A stretch of DNA of 62,295 nt from Pseudomonadota bacterium. GTDB lineage: Bacteria > Pseudomonadota > Gammaproteobacteria > Burkholderiales > Burkholderiaceae_C. Location of the stretch: the NCBI GenBank assembly GCA_031119395.1, contig JAVHYA010000024.1, positions 1 to 62,295 of the forward strand, in the 5' to 3' direction. This document shows positions 36,927 through 46,762 of this stretch, piece by piece. The notes beneath the pieces were generated by a model. That model was not told where the DNA came from. It worked only from the letters and a program-made list of their open reading frames with translations, and did not search any database. The translations under genes were made by a program, and so were the position numbers. Positions within the stretch are counted from its first letter, which is position 1. The number at the start of each line of letters is the position of its first letter.

Positions 36927-38303
36927 ATGACCCAACGCCGCACCCTGCTGCTCGGCGCGCCCGCGCTGCTCGCCCTCACCGCCTGCTCGACCATGATGCC
37001 CACGTCGTACCCGCCCATCGTCTTCGTGCACGGCAACGGCGACTCGGCCGCGCTCTGGCAGACCACCGTGTGGCGCTTCGAATCCAATGGCTGGCCGCGC
37101 GAGCGGCTCTTCGCCTTCGACCAGCCCATGCCGCTGGCGCGCGACGACGACACCGCCGCCCAGCCGGGTCGCAGCTCGACCGCCGAGTCGATGGCTTTCC
37201 TGGCCGAGCGGGTCGATGCCGTGCTTCGCCAGACGGGCGCGAACCAGGTCGTGCTCATCGGCAACTCGCGCGGCGGCAACACGATCCGCAACTACGTGCA
37301 GAACGGCGGCGGCGCCGCGAAGGTGAGCCACGTGGTGCTGGGCGGCAACCCGGCGCACGGGATCTGGAACATCCCCGGCTACCTGGAGCAGAACGAGTTC
37401 TCGGCCCGCTCGTCCTTCCTCACGCAGCTCAATGCGCCGAAGGGCCCGAACGGCGACGAGGTGACGCCCGGCGTGCGCTGGCTCACGCTGCGCTCGGACA
37501 ACAACGACAAGTACGCCCAGCCCGACGGCGTGTGGATCGGCAGGCCGGGCACGCCCACCGGCATCGGTTTCGACGGCCCGGCCCTGCGCGGCGCGCGCAA
37601 CGTCGTGCTGCCGCGCGTGGACCACCGCGAGACCTCCTTCTCGCCGGCCGCCTTCGCCGCGACCTGGGAGTTCCTCACCGGCTCGGCGCCGCGCAGCACG
37701 GCCATCTCGGCCGAGTCCTCGGTGCGGCTGGACGGCCGCCTGACCGGCCTGGGCCTCGTGTCGACCGACCCCGCGAGCGGCAGCTTCGCCAACAACCAGC
37801 CCCTCGTCGGCGCCCAGTTGGCGGTGTACGCGGTCGACCCCGCCACCGGGGCGCGCATCGGCGCGCCGGCCTGGCGCAAGACCATCGGCCCCGACGGCCG
37901 CTGGGGTCCGTTCGCGGCGGACCCGCGCCTGTTCTACGAATTCGAGATCACCGCGCCCGGCTACGCGACCACGCACATCTACCGCAGCCCCTTTCCGCGC
38001 TCGAGCGAGATCGTCAACCTGCGGCCGGAACGCCTGCTGCCGGCCGACCGCGACGCCAAGGCCATCGTGGTGTTCACGCGGCCGCGCGGCTACTTCGATG
38101 CCCAGCGCGACACGATGCGGCTCGACGGCCAGGCCCAGTTGCCCGGCGTGCCACCGCGCGGCTCGGGCGTCGCCAGCGCGCGACTCAAGGTCACCACAGA
38201 GGCCCAGCGCAGCGTGGTGGGCGAGTTCAACGGCGAGCGCATTGCCGGGCTGACGTGGCCCGCGGCGCAAGGCCACCTCGGCGTGCTCGAACTCACGTAC
38301 TGA
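36927..38303 (+). CDS. Exported lipase-like alpha/beta hydrolase with C-terminal beta domain
   Basis: A 458-residue protein. The leader MTQRRTLLLGAPALLALTAC has a lipobox-like LTAC, so it is probably a lipoprotein. The hydrolase domain starts PPIVFVHGNGDSAALW (oxyanion HG) and has the nucleophile elbow IGNSRGGN near residue 113. The base is probably His in VDHRETSFSP (near 235). Residues ~260-458 are beta-rich (GARIGAPAWRKTIGPDGRWG, YEFEITAPGYATTHIYRS), like carboxypeptidase-regulatory or Ig-like modules. The true substrate (triglyceride, polyester) is unknown. The enoyl-CoA hydratase gene starts eight bases after. Confidence 0.7.
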   Translation: MTQRRTLLLGAPALLALTACSTMMPTSYPPIVFVHGNGDSAALWQTTVWRFESNGWPRERLFAFDQPMPLARDDDTAAQPGRSSTAESMAFLAERVDAVLRQTGANQVVLIGNSRGGNTIRNYVQNGGGAAKVSHVVLGGNPAHGIWNIPGYLEQNEFSARSSFLTQLNAPKGPNGDEVTPGVRWLTLRSDNNDKYAQPDGVWIGRPGTPTGIGFDGPALRGARNVVLPRVDHRETSFSPAAFAATWEFLTGSAPRSTAISAESSVRLDGRLTGLGLVSTDPASGSFANNQPLVGAQLAVYAVDPATGARIGAPAWRKTIGPDGRWGPFAADPRLFYEFEITAPGYATTHIYRSPFPRSSEIVNLRPERLLPADRDAKAIVVFTRPRGYFDAQRDTMRLDGQAQLPGVPPRGSGVASARLKVTTEAQRSVVGEFNGERIAGLTWPAAQGHLGVLELTY

Positions 38304-38311
38304 GCCACGCC

Positions 38312-39094
38312 ATGGCCGATGCGCCCATGCTGCTGGAGAGCCGCGATGCGCGCGGCGTCGTCACGCTCACACTCAACCGCCCGCAGGCGTTCAACGCGCT
38401 GTCGGAAGCGCTGATCGACGCGCTCCACCACACGGCCGAGCGCCTGGCGAACGACGAGTCGCTGCGCGCCGTCGTGGTCGCCGGCGCAGGCAAGGCCTTC
38501 TGCGCCGGCCACGATCTGCGCCAGATGCGCGCCACGCCCGAGCAGGCCTACTACGAGGCCTTGTTCGCCCGTTGCAGCGCCATGATGCTGGCGCTGCACC
38601 GGCTGCCGGTGCCCGTCATCGCGCGGGTGCACGGCATCGCCACCGCGGCCGGCTGCCAGCTGGTGGCGCTGTGCGACCTGGCCGTGGCATCGAGCGACGC
38701 GCGCTTCGCCACCAGCGGCATCGACGTCGGCCTGTTCTGCTCGACGCCGGCCGTCACCGTCTCGCGCAACGTGGCGCGCAAGGCCGCCTTCGAGATGCTG
38801 GTGACGGGCGACTTCATCGATGCCGAGACGGCACGCCAGCGCGGCCTGGTCAACCGTGTGGTCGCACCCGAGGCGCTGGACGCGGAGGTCGAGACGCTGC
38901 TCGCGCGCATCCTCGACAAACCCCGCGTCGCCCTGGAGATGGGCAAGGCGCTGTTCTACCGCCAGCTCGAATGCGGCACGCAGGCCGCGCTGCAGGACGC
39001 GAGCCGCACCATGGCGGCCAACATGATCGACGGCACCGCACTGGAGGGCGTGCAGGCCTTCCTGGAAAAGCGGCCGCCCGTCTGGCGCGGCTGA
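38312..39094 (+). CDS. Enoyl-CoA hydratase/isomerase family protein (ECHDC3-like)
   Basis: A 260-residue crotonase-fold protein. The oxyanion loops are FCAGHDLRQM (near residue 65) and GIATAAGCQLVALCDLAVAS (near 107). The Glu used by hydratases in the second loop region and at GLFCSTPAV is absent, as in the mitochondrial ECHDC3 type, so classic hydration is doubtful. It is probably translated with the upstream hydrolase (eight-base gap). Confidence 0.85.
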   Translation: MADAPMLLESRDARGVVTLTLNRPQAFNALSEALIDALHHTAERLANDESLRAVVVAGAGKAFCAGHDLRQMRATPEQAYYEALFARCSAMMLALHRLPVPVIARVHGIATAAGCQLVALCDLAVASSDARFATSGIDVGLFCSTPAVTVSRNVARKAAFEMLVTGDFIDAETARQRGLVNRVVAPEALDAEVETLLARILDKPRVALEMGKALFYRQLECGTQAALQDASRTMAANMIDGTALEGVQAFLEKRPPVWRG

Positions 39095-39100
39095 GCCTGC

Positions 39101-39126
39101 AAAGAAAAGAGGCGCCGTGGCGCCTC
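39101..39126 (-). terminator. Terminator of the HNH gene (bidirectional stem)
   Basis: GAGGCGCC/GGCGCCTC (39109-39126) with a two-base loop is followed on the minus strand by TTTTCTTT, 21 bases past the HNH stop. It may also serve the plus-strand operon. Confidence 0.75.
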
Positions 39127-39147
39127 CTTGCGTCGCGGCACGCGCCG

Positions 39148-39705
39148 CTACCCGTGCAGCCGCGAACTGCTCGGGATGTGCGCCATCAGGAACTCCATCT
39201 GGTCGGCCAGGATGCGGCGGTTGCGCAGGATGAAGTCTTCCCACAGGCTGGGGATGTACGGCGTGTACAGCAGGGGCATGTGCGCCTGCTCGGGCGTGCG
39301 GCTGCTCTTGCGGTGGTTGCAGGGGCGGCAGGCGGTGACGACGTTCATCCAGTGGTCCACGCCGTTCTGCGCGAAGGGGATGATGTGCTCGCGCGTGAGC
39401 TCGTCCTCGTGGAAATGGCCGCCGCAGTAGGCGCAGACGTTGCGGTCGCGCGCGAAGAGCTTGCTGTTGGTGAGGCCCGGGCGCAGCTGGAAGGGGCTGA
39501 TGCGCGGCACGCCCTTGGTGCCGATGATGCTGCTCACCGCGATCTGCGACTGCTCGCCGGTGACGGCGTTGTGGCCGCCGCGGAACAGCGCGATCTGCCC
39601 GCCTGCCTCCCAGCGCACTTCGTCCGCCGCGTAGTGGGTCACCGCCTGTTCCAGCGAGATCCACGATTGCGGCAGGCCCTGGGCCGACAGCTTCAATACC
39701 TTCAC
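39148..39705 (-). CDS. HNH endonuclease domain protein
   Basis: A 185-residue protein with a C-terminal-half HNH nuclease: zinc Cys pair VCAYCGG, the DELTREHIIPFAQNG segment with the catalytic His, WMNVVTACRPCNHRKSSRTPEQA with the structural Asn/His and the second Cys pair. It ends in a helical tail. The start is a GTG with GAGGAGG eight bases upstream; another GTG lies one codon earlier. A conserved betaproteobacterial gene; the biological target is unknown and no toxin/immunity partner is adjacent. Confidence 0.85.
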   Translation of the reverse strand: MKVLKLSAQGLPQSWISLEQAVTHYAADEVRWEAGGQIALFRGGHNAVTGEQSQIAVSSIIGTKGVPRISPFQLRPGLTNSKLFARDRNVCAYCGGHFHEDELTREHIIPFAQNGVDHWMNVVTACRPCNHRKSSRTPEQAHMPLLYTPYIPSLWEDFILRNRRILADQMEFLMAHIPSSSRLHG

Positions 39706-39750
39706 CACACAAGCCTCCTCAAGGAAACGACGGGCCGCCCCGAGTTTCCT

Positions 39751-39795
39751 TGCCCCCCTCGGGGGGCGGGCGCCGCGCAGCGGCGGTCTGGGGGC
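39751..39795. repeat. C/G-run interspersed repeat, copy 1
   Basis: The CCCCCCTCGGGGGG palindrome, then GCGCCGCGCAGCGGCG, then TCTGGGGG. The architecture is shared with 57706-57756. It lies between the HNH gene and ribF. Confidence 0.55.
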
Positions 39796-39861
39796 GAACG
39801 TCGATAAGAGAACCGAACGGGGGATGGGAATACAGCGAACGCGCCACAATATAACCCGCTT

Positions 39862-39924
39862 TGATGACAACTCGCCCGCCAAGGCGCATCCGCCGGGCGC
39901 GGCCTGCTATCAAAAACATAACAT
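39862..39924 (-). repeat. Dispersed ~65-bp repeat, copy J (degenerate)
   Basis: Read on the minus strand the region contains GTTATGTTTTTGATAGC, GCGCCCGGCGG and GGCGGGCG in family order. It ends three bases before the ribF ATG. The match is weaker than for the other copies. Confidence 0.45.
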
Positions 39925-39927
39925 CCC

Positions 39928-40977
39928 ATGCAGATATTCCGTGGCTTCCGGCACCCCGGCGTGGCGCCTGCCTGCGCGCTGACCATCGGCAACTTCGATG
40001 GCGTGCACCGCGGGCACCAGGCCATGCTCGCGCTGCTCAATGCCGAGGCCCGGCAGCGCGGCCTGCCCAGCTGCGTCATGACCTTCGAGCCTCACCCGCG
40101 CGACTACTTCGCCGGCGCGACGAAGCGGCCCGAACTCGCGCCGGCGCGCATCGCCAGCCTGCGCGACAAGCTGTGCGAACTCGCGGCCAACGGCGTCGAC
40201 CAGACCATCGTGCTGCCCTTCGACGCGCGCCTGGCCAGCCAGCCGCCGGAGCAGTTCATCCGCGACGTGCTGATCGACGGGCTGGGTGCGCGCTATGTGC
40301 TGGTGGGCGACGACTTCCGCTTCGGTGCCAAGCGCGCTGGCGACTACGCCATGCTCGATGCGGCCGGCGCGCAGCACGGCTTCGATGTCGCCCGCATGAT
40401 GAGCTACGAGGTGCACGGCCTGCGCGTGTCCAGCTCTGCCGTGCGGGATGCGCTGGCCCAGGGCCGCATGGGCGACGTGCAGGCCCTGCTCGGCCGCCCC
40501 TACGCGATCTCGGGCCACGTGGTGCACGGCCGCAAGCTCGGCCGGGCGCTGGGCGCTTCGCTCCCGGGCGGCAGCGACGGCTTTCGCACGCTCAACCTGC
40601 GCTTCAAGCACTGGAAGCCGGCCGCCAGCGGCATCTTCGCGGTGCTGGTGCACGGCCTGGCCGACCGGCCGCTGCCGGGCGTGGCCAACCTGGGCGTGCG
40701 TCCCTCGCTCGACGCCAACGACGTCAACGGCGGCCGGGTGCTGCTCGAGACGCACTGCCTCGAATGGCCGGCGAGCCTGGGCGCCGAGGGGGCCTACGGT
40801 AAAATCGTCCGGGTGGACCTGCTCTCCAAACTGCACGACGAACTGCGCTACACGAGCCTGGAAGCCCTGACCGCGGGCATCGCCAAGGACCGTGACGACG
40901 CGCGCGCCTTCTTCGCAGCGACGCACAGCAATCCCCACGCGGAAACCCGGCGCCAGACCACGCGCGACCGAATTTAG
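39928..40977 (+). CDS. ribF: Bifunctional riboflavin kinase/FAD synthetase
   Basis: A 349-residue RibF. The N-terminal FMN adenylyltransferase has [16 protein letters not shown] and [13 protein letters not shown] with [10 protein letters not shown]. The C-terminal riboflavin kinase (residues ~185-310) has [14 protein letters not shown] and [12 protein letters not shown] (NxG-like). The remaining ~35 residues are a hydrophilic tail. Placement before ileS-lspA is a frequent proteobacterial order. Confidence 0.96.
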   Translation: MQIFRGFRHPGVAPACALTIGNFDGVHRGHQAMLALLNAEARQRGLPSCVMTFEPHPRDYFAGATKRPELAPARIASLRDKLCELAANGVDQTIVLPFDARLASQPPEQFIRDVLIDGLGARYVLVGDDFRFGAKRAGDYAMLDAAGAQHGFDVARMMSYEVHGLRVSSSAVRDALAQGRMGDVQALLGRPYAISGHVVHGRKLGRALGASLPGGSDGFRTLNLRFKHWKPAASGIFAVLVHGLADRPLPGVANLGVRPSLDANDVNGGRVLLETHCLEWPASLGAEGAYGKIVRVDLLSKLHDELRYTSLEALTAGIAKDRDDARAFFAATHSNPHAETRRQTTRDRI

Positions 40978-40999
40978 CCCTGCACGTCCCGTGCTGCCG

Positions 41000-41085
41000 C
41001 CCTTGGACAAGCTCGGGGCGAACGGCTCCCACCCCTTTTTGCCGACGGCCGCCGCCGCTCGGGCTGAGCCTGTCGAAGCTCTTTT
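41000..41085. repeat. Inverted pair of GACAAGCTC-type repeats
   Basis: Left arm (41000-41025) reads TTGGACAAGCTCGGGGCGAACGG; the right arm (41057-41085) is an inverted relative, whose minus-strand reading is GCTTCGACAGGCTCAGCCC. They can form a large stem between ribF and ileS, ending 14 bases before the ileS ATG. Confidence 0.65.
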
Positions 41086-41099
41086 CGTTCGCACCCACC

Positions 41100-43958
41100 A
41101 TGTCTGATGCTGCCCAACCCACCGACTACCGCGCCACGCTGAACCTGCCCGACACCCCCTTCCCCATGCGCGGCGACCTGCCCAAGCGCGAGCCGGGCTG
41201 GGTGAAGCAGTGGAACGACGAGGGCCTGTACAAGCGCCTGCGCGTGGCCCGCGCCGGGGCGCCCAAGTTCATCCTGCACGACGGCCCGCCGTACGCCAAC
41301 GGCCAGATCCACATGGGCCACGCGGTGAACAAGATCCTCAAGGACATGATCACCAAGGCGCGCCAGTTGAAGGGCTTCGACGCGCTGTACGTGCCGGGCT
41401 GGGATTGCCATGGCCTGCCGATCGAGAACGCCATCGAGAAGCAGTATGGCCGCAACCTCAGCCGCGACGAGATGCAGGCCAGGAGCCGCGCCTACGCCAC
41501 CGAGCAGATCGCGCAGCAGATGGCCGACTTCCAGCGCCTGGGCGTGCTGGGCGAATGGGACCACCCGTACAAGACGATGGACTTCGCCAACGAGGCGGGC
41601 GAGATCCGCGCCTTCAAGAAGGTGATCGAGCGCGGCTTCGTCTACCGCGGCCTGAAGCCCGTGTACTGGTGCTTCGACTGCGGCTCCTCGCTGGCCGAGT
41701 TCGAGATCGAGTACCAGGACAAGAAGTCGCAGACCATCGATGTCGCCTTCAAGGCGCATGAGCGCGACAAGGTGCTGGCCGCCTTCGGCCGCCCCGACGC
41801 GCTGGGCGACGTGTTCGCCGTCATCTGGACCACCACCGCCTGGACCATCCCGGCCAACCAGGCGCTCAATCTCAACCCCGAACTGGTCTACGCGCTGGTG
41901 GACACCGACAAGGGCCTGCTGATCGTGGCCGAGTCGCTGGTCGAGATGTGCATGACGCGCTATGCGCTCGACGGCCAGGTGATCGCCACCGTGAAGGGCG
42001 AGGCGCTGGGCGGCCTCGAATTCGAACACCCGCTGTACGACGTGCAGAGCGACGACGGCAGCTACGGCTACCGGCGCCTCGCGCCCGTGTACCTGGCCGA
42101 CTACGCCACCGCCACCGACGGCACCGGCATCGTGCATTCCTCGCCCGCCTACGGCCTGGACGACTTCAATTCCTGCGTGGCGCACGGCCTCGCCTACGAC
42201 GACATCCTCAACCCGGTGCAGGGCCATGGCAGCTACGCGGCCGACTTCCCGCTCTTCGGCGGCCAGAACATCTGGAAGGCGGTGCCGCACATCATCGAGG
42301 CGCTGCGCGACGCCGGCCGGCTGCTGACCACCGAGACCATCACCCACAGCTACCCGCACTGCTGGCGCCACAAGACGCCGGTGATCTACCGCGCCGCCGC
42401 GCAGTGGTTCATCCGCATGGACGAGGGCGAAGGCGTGTTCACGAAGCCCGGCGCCAAGCCGGCGAAGACGCTGCGCCAGATCGCGCTGGACGCCATCGAG
42501 CAGACCGGCTTCTACCCCGAGAACGGCAAGGCGCGCCTGCACGACATGATCGCCAACCGGCCCGACTGGTGCATCTCGCGCCAGCGCAGCTGGGGCGTGC
42601 CGATCCCCTTCTTCCTGCACAAGGAGTCGGGCGAGCTGCACCCGCGCACGATGGAGATCCTGGACCAGGCCGCGGCCATCGTCGAGCAGGGCGGCATCGA
42701 GGCCTGGAGCCGCGCCACCACCGAGGAGATCCTCGGCGCCCAGGACGCACCGAACTACACCAAGAGCAGCGACATCCTCGAGGTGTGGTTCGACTCCGGC
42801 TCGACCTTCTTCCACGTGCTGCGCGGCACGCACGCACCGCAGTTCCACGAGGTCGGTCCCGAGGCCGACCTGTACCTGGAGGGGCATGACCAGCACCGCG
42901 GGTGGTTCCACTCCTCGCTGCTGCTGGCCTGCGCGCTCGAAGGGCGCGCGCCCTACAAGGGCCTGCTGACGCACGGCTTCACCGTCGACAGCCAGGGCCG
43001 CAAGATGAGCAAGTCGCTCAAGAACGGCATCGAGCCGCAGGAGATCAGCAACAAGCTGGGCTCCGAGATCATCCGCCTGTGGGTGGCGGCGAGCGACTAT
43101 TCGGGCGACATCGCCGGCGACGACAAGATCCTCGCCCGCGTGGTCGATGCCTACCGCCGCATCCGCAACACGCTGCGCTTCCTGCTGGCCAACACCAGCG
43201 ACTTCGACATCGCGAAGGACGGCGTGCCGCTGGACGAGCTGTTCGAGATCGACCGCTACGCGCTGGCGCGCGCGGCGCAGTTCCAGGCCGAGGTGCTGGC
43301 CCACTACGAGGTGTACGAGTTCCACCCGGTGGTCGCCAAGCTGCAGGTCTACTGCTCCGAGGACCTGGGCGCCTTCTACCTCGACGTGCTCAAGGACCGG
43401 CTCTACACCACCGCGCCGGGCTCGCGCGCGCGCCGCAGCGCGCAGACCGCCCTGTGGCACATCACCCAGGCGATGCTGCGCTGGATGGCGCCCTTCCTCA
43501 GCTTCACCGCGGAGGAGGCGTGGAAATTCGCGGGCACGTCCGAGTCCATCTTCATGGAAACGTACAGCGTGTTCGGCGAGCCCGATGCCGCGCTGCTGGC
43601 CAAGTGGTCGCGCATCCGCGAGATCCGCGACGCGGTCAACAAGGACATCGAGGCGGTGCGCGCTGCCGGCCAGCTCGGCTCGTCGCTGCAGGCCAACGTG
43701 ACGCTGACCGTGGCGCCCGAGGACCACGCGCTGCTGGCCTCGCTGGGCGACGACCTGAAGTTCGTCTTCATCACCTCCGCGATCGAATTGATCGCCGGCA
43801 GCGCCCTGTCCACGGGCGTCACGGCCAGCGCCGACACCAAGTGCGAGCGCTGCTGGCACTGGCGCGCCGACGTCGGCAGCGACCCGGCGCACCCCACGAT
43901 CTGCGGCCGCTGCACCGCCAACCTGTACGGCGCCGGCGAGGCGCGGAGCCACGCATGA
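41100..43958 (+). CDS. ileS: Isoleucyl-tRNA synthetase
   Basis: A 952-residue class I synthetase. HMGH is at residues 71-74 and KMSKS at 635-639. The CP1 editing domain includes [17 protein letters not shown]. The C-terminal zinc module has [12 protein letters not shown] and CGRC, the form seen in bacterial IleRS. Its stop overlaps the lspA start (ATGA). No Shine-Dalgarno is visible; the upstream region is the inverted repeat pair. Confidence 0.97.
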   Translation: MSDAAQPTDYRATLNLPDTPFPMRGDLPKREPGWVKQWNDEGLYKRLRVARAGAPKFILHDGPPYANGQIHMGHAVNKILKDMITKARQLKGFDALYVPGWDCHGLPIENAIEKQYGRNLSRDEMQARSRAYATEQIAQQMADFQRLGVLGEWDHPYKTMDFANEAGEIRAFKKVIERGFVYRGLKPVYWCFDCGSSLAEFEIEYQDKKSQTIDVAFKAHERDKVLAAFGRPDALGDVFAVIWTTTAWTIPANQALNLNPELVYALVDTDKGLLIVAESLVEMCMTRYALDGQVIATVKGEALGGLEFEHPLYDVQSDDGSYGYRRLAPVYLADYATATDGTGIVHSSPAYGLDDFNSCVAHGLAYDDILNPVQGHGSYAADFPLFGGQNIWKAVPHIIEALRDAGRLLTTETITHSYPHCWRHKTPVIYRAAAQWFIRMDEGEGVFTKPGAKPAKTLRQIALDAIEQTGFYPENGKARLHDMIANRPDWCISRQRSWGVPIPFFLHKESGELHPRTMEILDQAAAIVEQGGIEAWSRATTEEILGAQDAPNYTKSSDILEVWFDSGSTFFHVLRGTHAPQFHEVGPEADLYLEGHDQHRGWFHSSLLLACALEGRAPYKGLLTHGFTVDSQGRKMSKSLKNGIEPQEISNKLGSEIIRLWVAASDYSGDIAGDDKILARVVDAYRRIRNTLRFLLANTSDFDIAKDGVPLDELFEIDRYALARAAQFQAEVLAHYEVYEFHPVVAKLQVYCSEDLGAFYLDVLKDRLYTTAPGSRARRSAQTALWHITQAMLRWMAPFLSFTAEEAWKFAGTSESIFMETYSVFGEPDAALLAKWSRIREIRDAVNKDIEAVRAAGQLGSSLQANVTLTVAPEDHALLASLGDDLKFVFITSAIELIAGSALSTGVTASADTKCERCWHWRADVGSDPAHPTICGRCTANLYGAGEARSHA

Positions 43959-44473
43959 CGCCCGCCGTGGCGCCTTCGCCCGCCGGTGCCGCGCGGGCCG
44001 GCATCTGGCCCTGGCTGGCACTGGCGGTGCTGATCTTCATCGCCGACCAGTGGACCAAGACGCTGATCCTCGGCAACTACCGGCTGTACGACTTCACCGT
44101 CGTCACCGGCTTCTTCAACATCGGCCGCTGGCACAACACGGGCGCGGCGTTCTCGTTCCTGGCCGGTGCCTCGGGCTGGCAGCGCTGGTTCTTCACCGCC
44201 ATCGGCATCGGTGCCGGCGTCTTCATCGTCTGGATGCTGCACAAGCACCGCGGCCAGAGGCTCTTCGGCTTCGCCATGGCCTGCATCCTGGGCGGCGCGG
44301 TGGGCAACGTGATCGACCGCCTCATGCACGGCTACGTGGTCGACTTCCTGGACTTCCACTGGGGCGGCCGCCATTTCCCGGCCTTCAACCTGGCCGACAG
44401 CGCCATCACGCTGGGCGCCATCTGCCTGATCATCGACGAGCTGCGCCGCGTGCGCAGCGGCAACAAGTCCTGA
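43955..44473 (+). CDS. lspA: Lipoprotein signal peptidase II
   Basis: A 172-residue aspartic protease with four transmembrane helices that cleaves prolipoproteins after diacylglyceryl addition. The catalytic Asp residues lie in [17 protein letters not shown] and [23 protein letters not shown] is the conserved second-loop motif. It is translationally coupled to ileS by a four-base overlap. Confidence 0.97.
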   Translation: MTPAVAPSPAGAARAGIWPWLALAVLIFIADQWTKTLILGNYRLYDFTVVTGFFNIGRWHNTGAAFSFLAGASGWQRWFFTAIGIGAGVFIVWMLHKHRGQRLFGFAMACILGGAVGNVIDRLMHGYVVDFLDFHWGGRHFPAFNLADSAITLGAICLIIDELRRVRSGNKS

Positions 44474-44625
44474 CCCCGGTTCGCGCCGACCGCCCCGCTC
44501 GCGCCGACGCGCGGGCGGTCCACGGCTTCGCCCCACGCTAGCGCTCCCGCCCCGCCGGGCGGCACACGGGCGGGTTTCCACCACTTCTGTTCGACGTCAT
44601 CACGGCGTCATACTCGCGGCGCCCA

Positions 44626-44641
44626 ATGTAATCGATTACAT
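44626..44641. promoter_or_regulatory. 16-bp perfect palindrome, probable LacI-family operator
   Basis: ATGTAATCGATTACAT is fully self-complementary, with a central CG step as in LacI/GalR-family operators, and lies 28 bases before the regulator start. It is AT-rich in a GC-rich region. Autoregulation of the lacI-ABC-phosphodiesterase set is the natural reading. Confidence 0.7.
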
Positions 44642-44668
44642 GAACACGCCCCACCGAGTGGTCCGCCC

Positions 44669-45673
44669 ATGAGCATCCAGAAAGTCGCACGACGCGCCGG
44701 CGTTTCCGTCGCGACCGTCTCGCGCGCCTTCAACCTGCCGGACAAGGTCACGCCCGCCACGCGCGAGCTGGTGGAGCGCGTCGCGCGCGAGCTGGGCTAC
44801 GTGCCCAATGCCAGCGCACGCACCCTGCGCACCCAGCGCAGCCGCGTGCTGGGCGTGGTGCTGCCCACGCTCATGAACCCCACCTTCGCCGAGTGCCTGC
44901 AGGGCATCGCCGCCGCCGCGGCGGCGCAGGGCTACGCGATCATGCCGGTCACCTCCGGCTACCGCATCGACGAGGAAGAGCGCGCCGTGGCCCTGCTCCA
45001 GGGCAGCAACGTCGACGGCGTCATCCTCGTGGTGGCCAACCCGTCCACCTCGGCCACGCTGCAGCGGCTGGCGCAGGCCGGCACGCCCTACGTGCTGGCC
45101 TACAACCGCCATGCCGCCCACCCCTGCGTCGGCGTCGACGGCGAGGCCGCGGTGGCCGACGTGGTGGCGCGCCTGGCCCTGCTGGGCCACCGCCACATCG
45201 CCATGGTGAGCGGCACGCTGGCGGCGTCGGACCGCGCGCAACAGCGCTACCAGGGCTTCCTGCGGGGCATGGACGAAGCCGGCTTCGCGCCGCCGCCGCT
45301 CATCGAAGTGCCCTTCGTCGAAGCGGCCAGCGACGTGATCGCGCGTGCGCTGTCCGAACACCGGCGGCCGACGGCGCTGGTGTGCTCGAACGACCTGCTG
45401 GCCATCCGCAGCATCCGCGCCGCACACCTGGGCGGCCTCTCCGTGCCGCAGGCGCTGTCGGTGGTCGGCTTCGACGGCATCGCGCTGGGCGAGGACCTCA
45501 TGCCGGCGCTGAGCACCATCGCCCAACCCAACATCGACATCGGCAAGACCAGTGTCGAACTGCTGACCGCTGCGCTCGCGCAGGGCCAGCCCCTGTCGCC
45601 CGGGGACAGCGTGCTGCTGCCGCACGTGTTCCGCGTCGGCGAGTCGTGCGCGCAGGCGCCGGGCTTCGCCTAG
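44669..45673 (+). CDS. LacI-family transcriptional regulator
   Basis: A 334-residue regulator. The N-terminal helix-turn-helix and hinge (MSIQKVARRAGVSVATVSRAFNLPDKVTPATRELV) are followed by VPNASARTLRTQRSRVLGVVLP, entering a periplasmic-binding-protein-like sensor domain. It heads a co-directional set: binding protein, two permeases, ATPase, phosphodiesterase. The sensed ligand is probably the transported solute or its hydrolysis product. Confidence 0.93.
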   Translation: MSIQKVARRAGVSVATVSRAFNLPDKVTPATRELVERVARELGYVPNASARTLRTQRSRVLGVVLPTLMNPTFAECLQGIAAAAAAQGYAIMPVTSGYRIDEEERAVALLQGSNVDGVILVVANPSTSATLQRLAQAGTPYVLAYNRHAAHPCVGVDGEAAVADVVARLALLGHRHIAMVSGTLAASDRAQQRYQGFLRGMDEAGFAPPPLIEVPFVEAASDVIARALSEHRRPTALVCSNDLLAIRSIRAAHLGGLSVPQALSVVGFDGIALGEDLMPALSTIAQPNIDIGKTSVELLTAALAQGQPLSPGDSVLLPHVFRVGESCAQAPGFA

Positions 45674-45732
45674 ACCGCGCCTCCTTGCTCTTTCTCCCAC
45701 AACAACCACCCATCCATCCCAGGAGCTTCTCC

Positions 45733-46746
45733 ATGTCCTTCGTCACCTTCCACCGCATCGCCCGCGCGGCCGTGCTCGCGGCCGGCCTCGTCGCCGGCGG
45801 CGCCATGGCGCAGACCGCCATCTGCTACAACTGCCCGACCGAATGGGCCGACTGGGGCACCCAGCTGCGCGCCATCAAGGCGAAGACGGGCGTCACCGTG
45901 CCGGCCGACAACAAGAACTCGGGCCAGGCCCTGGCCCAGCTGGTGGCCGAGAAGGCCAGCCCGGTCGCCGACGTCACCTACCTGGGCGTGACCTTCGCCA
46001 TCCAGGCGCAGAAGGACGGCGTGGTCGAGCCCTACAAGCCGGCCGCATGGAACGACATTCCCGCCGGCCTGAAGGACCCCGCCGGCAACTGGTTCAGCAT
46101 CCACTCGGGCACGCTCGGCTTCATGGTCAACGTCGATGCGCTCAAGGGCAAGCCCATTCCCAAGAGCTGGGCCGACCTGCTCAAGCCCGACTACAAGGGC
46201 CTGATCGGCTACCTGGACCCGGCCTCGGCCTTCGTGGGCTACGTGGGAGCCGTGGCCGTGAACGAATCGCGCGGCGGCAACATGGACAACTTCACGCCCG
46301 CCATCGAGTACTTCAAGCAGCTGCAGAAGAACGAGCCCATCGTGCCCAAGCAGACCTCGTACGCGCGCGTGCTGTCGGGCGAGATCGCGATCCTGCTGGA
46401 CTACGACTTCAACGCCTACCGCGCCAAGTACAAGGACAAGGCCAACGTCGCCTTCGTCATCCCCAGCGAAGGCACCGTGGTCGTGCCCTACGTGATGAGC
46501 CTGGTGGCCAAGGCGCCGCACGCGGCCGATGCGAAGAAGGTGCTGGACTTCGTGCTCTCCGACGAAGGCCAGGCCATCTGGGCCAAGGCCTACCTGCGCC
46601 CCGTGCGCGCCGGCGCCATGCCCAAGGACGTGGAAGCCCAGTTCCTGCCGGCCAGCGACTACGCGCGCGCCAAGGCCGTCGACTATGCCCGCATGGCCCA
46701 GGCCCAGCGCGCCTTCTCCGACCGCTACCTGAAGGACGTGCGCTGA
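45733..46746 (+). CDS. ABC transporter substrate-binding protein (type II, phosphonate/polyamine-like)
   Basis: A 337-residue periplasmic protein with a signal ending AMAQTAICYNCPTEW. The mature domain resembles type II receptors of the spermidine/iron/aminoethylphosphonate group: SGQALAQLVAEK, VTYLGVTFA, SIHSGTLGFMVN and GEIAILLDYDFNAYRAKY. A Cys pair (CYNC) sits at the mature N-terminus. AGGAG precedes the ATG by eight bases. The gene context with a GpdQ-like enzyme suggests a phosphodiester ligand. Confidence 0.85.
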   Translation: MSFVTFHRIARAAVLAAGLVAGGAMAQTAICYNCPTEWADWGTQLRAIKAKTGVTVPADNKNSGQALAQLVAEKASPVADVTYLGVTFAIQAQKDGVVEPYKPAAWNDIPAGLKDPAGNWFSIHSGTLGFMVNVDALKGKPIPKSWADLLKPDYKGLIGYLDPASAFVGYVGAVAVNESRGGNMDNFTPAIEYFKQLQKNEPIVPKQTSYARVLSGEIAILLDYDFNAYRAKYKDKANVAFVIPSEGTVVVPYVMSLVAKAPHAADAKKVLDFVLSDEGQAIWAKAYLRPVRAGAMPKDVEAQFLPASDYARAKAVDYARMAQAQRAFSDRYLKDVR

Positions 46747-46762
46747 GCGCCGGCACCCGGGC

